DNA of 64,000 nucleotides from Prorocentrum cordatum. Lineage: Eukaryota; Sar; Dinophyceae; Prorocentrales; Prorocentraceae. Made by a program: the position numbers and the translations under genes. The stretch spans positions 128,779 through 192,778 of the forward strand of contig CAUYUJ010004302.1 of NCBI GenBank assembly GCA_963575745.1. The letters are read 5' to 3'. Of this stretch, positions 55,691 through 64,000 are shown piece after piece. The notes below the pieces were generated by a model. It was not told the origin of the DNA. It made no database searches and saw nothing but the letters and a program-made list of their open reading frames with translations. Positions within the stretch are counted from its first letter, which is position 1; every line of letters starts with the position of its first letter.

Positions 55691-56240
55691 AATGGAATGG
55701 AAGGACCCGAAGGGAAAGTGCACGGCACTAAACCCGCGCGCCGCCGCGGCCGGGCGCCCGCGCGCGGGCGCGGCCGGCCGCGGGGCGCTCACGGCGCGGG
55801 TGGCGCACGGCGCCAGCGGGCCCCCCGCGAGCGGGCAGCATGGGGATGGCTGGCCAGCTCCCCCCCCACGTTCTGTCGGCCGGAAACGGCCCAGCCGGAA
55901 ACACCCGGCAGCCGACAGAACGGGGGGGGGCCAGTCCAACCAAACCCACACCACCCACCCCAGGGACCAGCCACGACACGACAGACGACGACAGCGACGG
56001 CGACGACACGACGGGGAAAGACGGACCCCCCAGCCACGACTCCCACGGGGGACACCTGGCTGGGTAGCCAGGCTCCCGTGGGAGGCTGCGTGGCCGGGGG
56101 CCCCCCCGGGAAGGAGACCCCGCTTTGGGGGCCGTCCCGGGCGCGGGGGCTTTTCGCCCCTCGGGCCCGGCGCTCCCCGCCTGCGCCAGGGGGACCCTGG
56201 GGTCCCGACCCCTCCCGTACGAGGGAGAGAGGCCCCCTCG
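55691..56240. other. Unassigned GC-rich sequence between (GGA)n tracts
   Basis: Open on both strands due to GC content. An inverted pair, ACGTTCTGTCGGCC/GGCAGCCGACAGAACG, lies at 55868-55922. No gene is called. Confidence 0.4.
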
Positions 56241-56244
56241 GGGC

Positions 56245-56430
56245 AGGAGGAGGAGGAGGAGGAGGAGGAGGAGGAGGAGGAGGAGGAGGAGGAGGAGGAG
56301 GAGGAGGAAGAGGAGGAGGAGGAGGGGGAGGAGGAGAAGTAGGAGGAGAAATAGGAGGAGGAGGAGGGGGAGGAGGAGGAGGAGGAGGAGGAGGAGGAGG
56401 AGGAGGAGGAGGAGGAGGAGGAGGAGACGG
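56245..56430. repeat. (GGA)n tract
   Basis: Nearly continuous GGA with two GGAGAAGTA/GGAGAAATA breaks. Confidence 0.95.
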
Positions 56431-56589
56431 GCCCGAATAGTCCGGGGCGGTCTCAAGACCCTGGCGCCGCCTCCGGCGCACCCCCTGCAACGCTCTGCGC
56501 CCCAAGGACGGACGTGCGGAGACCGCCCAGACTGCTCGGGGTTGAGGCCAGCTGGGGCTTCTGGGGGGGGGGGCCTGTTGAGGCCAGCT

Positions 56590-56745
56590 GGGGCCACAGT
56601 GGAGGCCAATCCACAAGAATCCTTCCACAGGAAACTGAACCCTGATACCCCAGGGCGTCCATTGTTGTTTGGGTGGGGGAGCGTCACGCGTTCCACAGAG
56701 AAATATCGAAACCCAAGAAACCCAACGCGCCCTGGAGGCAAGCAT
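56590..56745 (+). repeat. Dispersed repeat I, copy 2
   Basis: Counterpart of 2190-2345. A GTTGAGGCCAGCTGGGGC word is repeated just before it, at 56540 and 56579. Confidence 0.6.
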
Positions 56746-56749
56746 GGTG

Positions 56750-58125
56750 ATTCGTGGCATGTGTCTTCACTGTGCCCAGGGGGGCTGTCTGCGCGCAGCC
56801 CGAAGTCCTACCCGGTGGGGCTTTCTGAAACTTTCCACCAACCCACATCGAACGGATGAAAGACCAGGAAGCGCAAGCCGGGCATTGGCGTGGTACTGCT
56901 TAGTAGCTAGGGGGAGGGCGACAACTCTCGTACCCTCTGGCGGGACCAGAACCCAGACATCCGACCATGTGTGCTTTTATGCGTGGCCCCAGAGATCCCG
57001 ACACCTGCCCCGGGGCTAGTTTTTCGCCCCAGGCCCCGGGCCCAACAACTGCGCGCAGAAGCCGAAATCTAGGAAAAGCGCCCGGATAGGAAAAAAAACA
57101 CCGTCGGAGAGCTGGAAAGAGGACGCCGGCGGCGGCGGCGCCGGCGCCGGCGCCTGCGGCGGCGGCGCCGACTACGACGAGAGAAACGGACAACCCCCTG
57201 TCAGCGGAAAGGTCGCTTTGACCCCGTCGCCCCCCGTGGACGAGACTGCTCCCGTGCCGAACACTGCCCTGCTCGGAGGCTCCCACGGCACCCTGCAGCG
57301 CGACGCTCGCCGGGAGGCTCGCCGAGCAGCCAACCACTTCTCCCCGGACCACTGAACGAACGGCGAACAAAGAAACCAGGCACTGCTGGCGCATGGGCAG
57401 ACGGATGGAACATGCAAATCTCATGCGATCCGGCATGCAGGAACACACATGGCTGCATGTTGCCTCGGGGAGCCGTCGTTGCAGCCCTCGTTTCCAGCGA
57501 GGCGCGAGGGATGGCTGCGCAAGATGTCAGAGCCAAGGGGAAGGGGAAGCGGGCACTGGAGGGAGACGGGAAGGGCGCGACAATCAGAAGAATACGATAC
57601 TACCTTGGCTCGGTAACCCGGGAAACAAGAAAAGCACGCGCCGAGGCCCGCCCCGCTGTTGTCCTATGTTCGACGTCCGGGGGCTTTCCCCGAGCCCCAG
57701 GACGATCAAGAGCGCCGCAGGACGAAAAGCCGATTACAAGGTCGAGACGTCTGGTAGCCCGGCTGACATAGAAATCCGGTCGTCAGCGACCCGGGTTCTT
57801 TCCACTCTCCGGTTGGGAAGCCCACTACAGAGTGGATTCGCCCCAGCTTTGATTTTTCTTGCCGAATCCACCAAACGTGCGTCTCGTGAACCGACGAGCA
57901 TGATTCGCACTTGCTTGTAGGTTCGACGAGGGAATCCATTCGGGGGTAGATCAATTCTGTAGCCCATCCCCTCCCGCCGCCTCTTTGTCCCCCCCCTCTC
58001 CTCTGCCCCCTCCTCTCCCCCCCCCCCCTCCTCCCCTCCTCCACCCCTTCCCCCGCTCTGTCCCCCCTCGAACTTTCCCCCCCCCCCTCTCCTCTGTGTC
58101 CCCTTCTCTGGCCCGCCCTCCCTCC
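56750..58125. other. Unassigned sequence
   Basis: Includes a weak repeat J relative (56940-57045), a GGCGCCGGCGCC stretch (57125-57170) and a C/T-rich stretch (57965-58120). No supported gene. Confidence 0.45.
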
Positions 58126-58127
58126 CC

Positions 58128-58285
58128 TAGGGGGCCATATGCGAACCCTACCCCTACCCCCCACGATTTCTGAGCGGGAGGGTGGGGTTCACGTCGCTCG
58201 GGAGCTCCCGAGCGAAGTGACCCCCACCCTCCCCCTCAGAAATCATGGGGGGTAGGGGTGGGGTCCGCATCTGGCCCCCCATCCC
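58128..58285. mobile_element. Foldback element E, copy 2 (uninterrupted)
   Basis: Inverted repeat centred near 58203 on GGGAGCTCCC, with about 75 bp arms: GGGGGCCATATGCGAACCCT at the left and, in reverse complement, GGGGGGCCAGATGCGGACCC at the right. It shows what copy 1 looked like before element D entered. Confidence 0.85.
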
Positions 58286-58352
58286 CCCCCCCCGCCCCAA
58301 GACACGCCACGCCGTGAGTCGGGTCCTCGCGTCGCGGGCCCGTTCCCAGGGA

Positions 58353-58567
58353 TGTGGACGCCCGAAACGGGTACGGAAAAAATGGGCACAATGCCCAACA
58401 ACGAATGTTGTCCCAAAGCAACAGCGGCCGCTGCTGGGCAGGCGGCCTTCTGTCTCAGATGGACACAGGCCGCGGCGGCGCGGACAGCGAGTCCTGTTCA
58501 AAATGAACAGGAACTGCTGTTGGGCATCGTGCCCATTCTTTCCGTACCCATTTCGTCCGTGCCGACG
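58353..58567. mobile_element. Family A element, copy 3
   Basis: Left end TGTGGACGCCCGAAACGGGT, the same AGCGGCCGCT hairpin interior, and right end GTACCCATTTCGTCCG. No clean target duplication. It lies 70 bp from foldback E. Confidence 0.8.
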
Positions 58568-58943
58568 GGACCAGCTCTTCCTCGCCTCGCATCACCAGAG
58601 ACGCGAGAGCTGCCGGAACTGTCACGGGGCGCCTGCACACGTCGTGACAAGCTGGCCCCGCGCCGTGGAAGATGGCCCCCGGGAGGATAACCCCGGGATG
58701 GCCCCGGCGCCTGGGAGGATGGCCTCGGGATGGCCCGGGAGGATGGCCCCAGGATGGCCCTGGAGCCGGGGAGGATGGCCCCGGGATGGCCCCTGTGCTG
58801 GGGAGGATGGACCTGGGATGGCCCCGACTGGATGGGGGCGGTTAGCGCCGCACCCACGAATCAGAAATCAGCGCTCTGTACACTGCGAGGGTCCTGGGAG
58901 GCCAAAAACAGCAAAACAAAAAAAGTCACTCGTGGATTGTCAC

Positions 58944-59206
58944 GACTCGAGGGGATCTGGGGGCGTGGCGCCTGTCCGCAATACATGGCGTACTGCACCG
59001 TGAGCGTTTCGGTCGCCGTGGACAGCCAACGGCTGTCGCGGATGCCCTGCGCCCCGGCGCCCCCCGACGCCCACCCCCCTCCGAGGCCCTCCGCGCTTCG
59101 GGGCCCTCGGGGCCACCGCTCCTTCCCCTCCTCCTCCTCCTCCTCTTCCTCCTCCTCCTCCTCCTCCTCCTCCTCCCCGTCGTCGATCCACATCTGGAGG
59201 CAGGCA
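58944..59206 (-). CDS. Candidate exon, polycystin-like extracellular segment
   Basis: On the minus strand a TTTGTCTCTTTCCCAG acceptor is followed by one open frame of about 87 codons up to a GTGACA donor. It reads LQMWIDDG, a long poly-Glu run encoded by the (CTC)n tract (plus strand), then GIRDSRWLSTATETLTVQYA and MYCGQ. A WIDD...T..LTV.Y.xY pattern recalls the extracellular domain of polycystin-type cation channels, but this is a resemblance only. The poly-Glu insertion inside it would be microsatellite-made. No partner exons were identified. Confidence 0.35.
59128..59176. repeat. (CTC)n tract
   Basis: CTC microsatellite inside the candidate exon at 58944-59206. Confidence 0.9.
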
Positions 59207-59231
59207 CTGGGAAAGAGACAAATTCCAGTTC

Positions 59232-59712
59232 AGTTCGTGGGCGCTGCCTGGACACTTTGATCTCGATCGCATTGGGCGACAAGGACCCAGCAGTTGCCCA
59301 AGGTCGGAGTACTTTAGATGTTTGGATCGCGAGTATCACTTCAGGGGGAAGAGCTCGAGCTCTGGCCCAGCAAGACTGGCATAATAATTTAGAACAAGCG
59401 CGAGCTCAACTTGAACACGGGTGGAGGAAGGTCACAGGTCCCACGATGGCCATCATCAACACCCTCTTAGACCTAAATTTGGTTACCACAGGGCCTTGGG
59501 ACTGGACGTCGGATCAGAGAGATTAGTCTTTAGCCACTGAAGAGGTTTGGGAGTTCAAGGTTTTCGGCATAAAGGACTTGAAAGAGGAGTTAGCCAGCAC
59601 CGTCAGGAACATAATGTAGAGAAGAGCGTCCAGACACTTCGAAAGTAAAGATGTAGCAGATGGTCTTCATTGACGATTTTGGCCGACAGTTGAAGGCTGC
59701 TGAGTGCGACCT
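59232..59712 (+). pseudogene. Decayed retroelement fragment
   Basis: One plus-strand frame reads LDVWIASI, GRARALAQQDWHNNLEQARA, WRKVTGPTMAIINTLLDLNL, a stop, then EVWEFKVFGIKDLKEELAST, further stops and RASRHFESKDVADGL. The order resembles the post-reverse-transcriptase part of dinoflagellate LINE proteins. At least four in-frame stops are present. No reverse transcriptase core remains. Confidence 0.4.
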
Positions 59713-59714
59713 CT

Positions 59715-60610
59715 CAGCACGCGTGGGCAGGTTGTTTGGTGAAGGTATCCACGGGAGGTCAGTGGCCTCGTACGTCAGCTTCCTGATGATTATCATGTGG
59801 TGTGTGATAGATGCGGGAGGAGAACGAGACGAGTTCCCACACGATGGGGATGCCGGTGCAATCAGGATTTGTCCGCAGTCAAGACAACGGCAAGCCTTGT
59901 GCCTCGAGCTCACACAAAGCACGAGGCTCGGCCAGCCCTGTAGCTAAGAGGTGTCACGCCAGCTGCTCGGACTCAGGTGACTCCACCTCCGCTCGAGGAC
60001 GGCGCCGCCATGCACACGCACGGTGAGTTCCCTACCTCCTCGGGTTGTATCGTGTGCGCGAGTGACGCGTCAGGCGGCGAACCTTCGGCATCATATATTT
60101 GCTGGCGAGAGGCATGGTCACACGTTGCCTTCACGCCTTTCGGCCCCGCTGAGCAAGAGCCACATCTCGAAACGGCCCGACAAGCAGAAGGTGCTGACTG
60201 AAATGAGAAGATTATAAACAGAGGTGAGTTATTGGCGCTCCTAGGATCCTCGAGGACTCCCTCAAATGATCCCAGCTGGTGTAAGTCACGGACAGTTCCT
60301 ACGTCTTCCTGAGGCTTGGCAGACTTCAGAGGAGTGAGTATCCAGACGCGTGTCGACATGAGCGGAAGAGAGTTCGCAAGCGTATCGATAATCGGTCGGC
60401 CAGCCTTGCCAAGGTCGAATCGCACACGATATCTGAGTGAGCAACTGAGGAGAGGCACGGCCCTGCTTGCTCCTGTCGGTAATGTCTCAGCTGACAGATT
60501 GGCTGAAAAAGAATGGTCGAGAACATGCAATCACCTTCGGGCGAGGTCGATGCCGTCAGAACTGGCCTCGACCTCACCAGTAGTAGACGTACCAGAACCA
60601 CCGGCATCTT
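59715..60610. other. Unassigned sequence
   Basis: May continue the decayed fragment, since a GEFPTSSGCIVC frame lies at 60025-60060, but no domain can be named. Confidence 0.35.
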
Positions 60611-60613
60611 CCT

Positions 60614-60783
60614 AAGTACAGTCGGGGTACTACCAGAAGGAACGCTGAACGAGGAACGAAGCCCCTTCTTGGCCCCAGAAGCGCCTGGGTGCACGAGGAG
60701 TGCTGGAGGAGGAGCCGTGGAAGAGCTTATAAAGAACAGCGAGCCCCTTTCCGCACCCGAGGCGCTCTTTGCTTCAGCGTCTT
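60614..60783. mobile_element. Family B element, degraded copy
   Basis: TACAGTCGGGG start, GAACGAGGAACGAAGCCCCTT, AACAGCGAGCCCC and GCTTCAGCGTCTTAG echo the family B order. The terminal repeats are barely recognisable. Confidence 0.45.
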
Positions 60784-60789
60784 AGCTGC

Positions 60790-61178
60790 AGATTTGCCAT
60801 TCGGGTCGGGCGAAAGGGGGGGATAGCAAAGGGGGGGGGTGAGAATCTGCTCACGTAGCTGATTTTTCCGGCGCCTCCCCGCGCCAGAGGTGGCGATGTA
60901 TCGAGGAATGGGCCCCTCGGTGAGGCCGAAATCAGCTGCATGCAGCAAATTTCGTAAACCCCCCTTTCCCCCCGACCCGATGGCCAAGTCCAGGCGGCCC
61001 ACAGCTCCAGGGCCCCCCCTGCGGGCGCAAAGAGACAGCTCCAGACGGCGAGGTCCGAGGCCGAAGCCGAAAGGCCTCCGCTCCGCATGGAGGCGTCGAG
61101 GCCCGCGCTTTGGACCGAAGGTGACGCGGTCCAGGGGTCCGCGGCGGGCAGCGCGCACGAGCTCGAGCACGCTGGTGC
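60790..61178. other. Unassigned sequence
   Basis: Both strands are open through much of this stretch; no domain was recognised. Confidence 0.4.
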
Positions 61179-61182
61179 TGAA

Positions 61183-61317
61183 TCGGGCGTGTCCCCCTAC
61201 AAATAAAATATGCCAAAAAATGCTCCAGGATGGTAAAACCAAATACTCAACAAATATTCCCCTAACTATTTTTTAATACCATTTTTGAAGTTCCCCCCTG
61301 TAGAGGGACAGGCCCGA
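61183..61317. mobile_element. Family C element, copy 3
   Basis: About 136 bp with ends TCGGGCGTGTCCCCCTACA and the complement of TGTAGAGGGACAGGCCCGA. It is flanked by a perfect 4 bp duplication, CTGA (61178-61181 and 61318-61321). The interior is AT-rich. Confidence 0.85.
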
Positions 61318-61319
61318 CT

Positions 61320-62875
61320 GAACGCGGGTGCCAGCGGCCGTTTCCAGTGTAATTCACACGGGCCCCAGCCTCCACAAGCTCCCTTGGAGACACCCTGCGC
61401 TTGGGCACAGCCCTGGACGGGCACCGTCCGGGGCGTGAAATCTGTGCAGGATGTTTGTCTGTTTTGGTAAAGAAATGTGTTATGGGGGCCTCGTATGTGC
61501 ATGCGACCCACCAGTTGGTCGTGGCCCCGAGAGGAATGATTTTGCGCGTTGAACTGCAAATTTCTTTGCCCGTCGACGGCGAGGCAGAGGCCCTCCGCTC
61601 CGGCGTGTGGCTACATCCGGGGCAACCGAAGGGCGACTTGTCCGGCCTGCAAGAGGAAGGAAACAAGGCGAGGGCGGCCGCGCGGGGGGGGAGGAAGGAG
61701 AAGCGCTCAGACGCGCTCGAGTTCCGCGAGCTGCGAGTCTCACGCCACCCGCAGTCGCTCGAGACATCCTCACAAAATCGTGAAGTTGAGGGTCACATCT
61801 TAAGACCTAGTTTGCAGGAAATGGGCGTTTCGCTAGAGACATCCTCCATAAATGGGGATCGCGAAATCGCTCGCCTAATTTTCGGATCCTCGAAAATGGG
61901 CGTTTCGCCCGAGACAGCCAAAACCTGCGGAAGGAGTGCTAGCCGTGCGCATCCGCGGGTCGAAGCCTTTCAGCCTGCAAAGCCGTGAGAGGTCTGAATT
62001 TTGAGGTCCCTTTCCCAGCTTCCCGCTGTTTGCGATGGGGCTCGCTGTTTTTGGGACTGACCACAAGTCATCTGAGCGGTCCACCTCCTCCTTCCCAATC
62101 CTCCCGCTCCTTCCTCATCCTCCTTCTCATTCTCATCCCCCTTCCTCATCTCCGTGCTCCTCCCTCCTCCTCCACTCTTCCCGTGTCCTTTTGGATTCTC
62201 GTCGCTGCCCCCTCTGCTTCTTGCCCCCTCCCGATCCTGCTATTCCTCCGCCTCCTCCGCCACCTCCTGCTAATCGTCCGCATCACCTAGTTTCTGGAAT
62301 CTCGGGACTCGCACTTCCCGTAAAGCCAGCTGCTCACATAGGAACCCAAATAAATTCTACCATCTACCATTTGGCAAGGGCGTTTGAGGGATGTACTAAC
62401 TTATTCTAAGTGTCGATGTCCGGCAAACTCGTGAATGCACAGGCTGGGCTCTGTCGTGTCGCCCCACCTTTACAACATCGGATCACAGCACCAAAACTGA
62501 AGTTATCAAAGGGCGTTAGCGCATGTGTTTCACACATTCCCGACCATGCCTGTAGATATCCATCAACAAGTATGAACGGCAACTGTTCTTCAGTCCTGGA
62601 GACCTTCTCCATGGCGTCCTGGCATATAAGCCTGGCTTGCCGCTGGCATCATTGTATGGCTGGGTCGTCATCTTACTTTGCACCATGGGCGGGCCCATCA
62701 TTACATTAAATGTAGGGGAGAGGGTTTAGCGGATGCTCTGCGAGTGAGCGTGGCGACTCAGCGCGGCACTGAGACCCTAACTACCTGCAATCACTGTCAG
62801 AGGAGACACCGCGACCACCGCCACCGAGAACCCATGGGTGGGGATGCGACCCCTGGGCGGTGCCACGCCTGAGCG
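61320..62875. other. Unassigned sequence with three GAGACATCCTC-type motifs
   Basis: CTCGAGACATCCTCACAAAA (61759), CTAGAGACATCCTCCATAAA (61831) and CCCGAGACAGCC (61909) recur about 75 bp apart with GAAATGGGCGTTTCGC between them. Positions 61980-62870 have no recognised gene. Confidence 0.5.
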
Positions 62876-62879
62876 TTGT

Positions 62880-62962
62880 CCTCCACTCCTCCTCCTTCTC
62901 CTCCTCCTACTTTTCTTCCTCCTCATGGCTCCTCATGCTCCTCCTCCTCCTCCTCCGCGCCT
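62880..62962. repeat. (CTC)n tract
   Basis: Interrupted CTC/TCC microsatellite. Confidence 0.9.
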
Positions 62963-63444
62963 TCGCGCGGCACAGGCGCGCACGTGATGGGAGGAGCGTG
63001 CAGACACGACGAGCCCGATTCTTCTTGAAGGCTCTGCCTCCGATCTTGGATGTGGCCCTCTCGCGGGTCCCAAATCAGACTACCACTACGGCTTTTTGGC
63101 ACGGGTCCTCGGAGGAGGGATGTGTGGGATGGCAGGGGAGCCACGGGGAGCGGAGGGGGGGGGGCACTTGACGGGCCAGGGGGGGGGGAGGGCCTGCGGG
63201 GCGGGAGGGAGGAGCGGCCGGGGCAAGACGAGGCAGCGCAGGAGGAGTTGGGGGCAAAGCAGGGAAGGGCGAGAGGAGGAGGAGGGTGGGAAGGGACGAC
63301 GTCCGCCGCCGGCACCCGAGTCGGAGGGGGGCCGCTGGAGACCACGGCGGCGCCGCTGCCCCGGCCCACGTGTCATCCGCCGCCGTCGCTGGGCCTGGGG
63401 TGGGCGTGTCCTCGGGTCATGTGCCTGACCCCTTCAGCACTCCC

Positions 63445-63642
63445 AGAGGAGGAGGAGGAGGAGGAGGAGGAGGAGGAGGAGGAGGAGGAGGAGAAGGAGG
63501 AGGAGGAGGACGAGGAGGACCAGGAGGAGAAGGAGGAGGAGGGGGAGGAAGACGAAGAGGGGGAGGAGGAGGAGCTGGAGGAGGAGGAGGAGGAGGAGGA
63601 GGAGGAGGAGGAGGAGGAGGAGGAGGAGGAGGAGGAGGGGTC
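63445..63642. repeat. (GGA)n tract
   Basis: GGA microsatellite with GAC, AAG and GCT interruptions. Confidence 0.95.
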
Positions 63643-63739
63643 CGGGGCCCCAAAGTTCTCGAATCGTCTGGGGCTTGGTGATGTTCCCGTGAGCTCCAGC
63701 ACGTCGTCCCGCATGATTTTTTCTGACGCGAGCGGGCCT

Positions 63740-64000
63740 CGAGGAGTCCAAAGATCCAAGGATTGCACCAAGACGCCCAAGATGGCCCCAAGACGGCCCA
63801 AGAGAGCTCCGAGACGCCACACGAGAGCCCCAAGAGCCTTCCCAAGAGGGCAAAACCAGTGAGTTCCCGAAGGTTTTTCAATGATTTGAAGATCCTTGAC
63901 TTTTCGAGCCCCCGACGCTCCAAGACAGCCCAAGAAGCCCCCAGGGCCCAGGACCGCCTCAAGACAACCCAAAAGGCCCCCAGGAAGGCCCCAAGACGGC
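63740..64000. repeat. CCAAGACGGCCC-type array running off the window
   Basis: The same degenerate word family as 26640-27840, with ATGGCCCCAAGACGGCCCAA and similar; continues past the end. Confidence 0.75.

Noticed and set aside
55541-56860. Glycine-, glutamate- and proline-rich frames of 200 to 340 codons on both strands
   Set aside because: Created by the two (GGA)n tracts and the GC-rich DNA between them; sense and antisense are equally open.

Overview
The window looks like nuclear DNA of a repeat-rich, GC-rich eukaryote. The best fit is a large-genome dinoflagellate, perhaps Prorocentrum-like; this is inference, since no marker gene is present. Four things point that way. (1) There is a non-LTR retrotransposon with an AP-type endonuclease, a reverse transcriptase, C2H2-like zinc fingers and a long C-terminal domain of a kind I associate with dinoflagellate elements. 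(2) There is an intron-containing gene for a secreted cysteine-rich protein with a PT/T-rich linker. (3) A weak spliced-leader-like relic lies at 23820-23834. (4) Simple and tandem repeats are extremely dense and protein-coding sequence is sparse. No rRNA, tRNA, CRISPR array or bacterial operon is visible.

Layout. 1-1420 is a degenerate ACT/ACG triplet array. 2190-4800 holds two inverted-repeat elements of the MITE type (families A and B), a third (family C) and (CTC)n tracts. 7650-8900 holds a GCAAA/GCAAT pentamer array, then a foldback element (E) with another inverted-repeat element (D) nested in one arm. 13265-18490 is a CGA-rich satellite of about 250 bp units, split by a 760 bp direct duplication. 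18760-19500 has a second family A copy broken by a 162 bp insertion. 20290-21985 has 66 bp, 152 bp and short GAGTA-type arrays. 22839-25475 (minus) is the best host gene. 26560-33550 holds degenerate CCAAGAGGCCC-type arrays and long (CTC)n/(GGA)n tracts. 33780-38445 has two telomere-like CCCTAA/CCCCTAA blocks around a 103 bp array of about 21 copies and a (CGG)n tract. 41090-46440 is a 770 bp repeat family, one copy of which is split by about 2.2 kb of satellites. 47130-50340 carries further copies of families B, C and D and an (A)32 tract. 51009-55454 (minus) is the retrotransposon, broken by two frame changes. 55560-64000 is mostly (GGA)n/(CTC)n tracts with third copies of families A and C, a second foldback E, a decayed retroelement fragment and one polycystin-like candidate exon.

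How the parts relate. The only recognisable enzymatic functions are those of the retrotransposon. The secreted protein has a signal peptide, two 12-cysteine modules, a mucin-like linker, a compact SEA/ferredoxin-like region and a hydrophobic C-terminus, so it probably sits at the cell surface. Most other structure is transposon and satellite history: at least five small inverted-repeat families, two nested insertions with target duplications, and a short GAGACATCCTC core shared by otherwise different tandem arrays. Most long open frames in the window are artefacts of triplet repeats or of repeat periods divisible by three.
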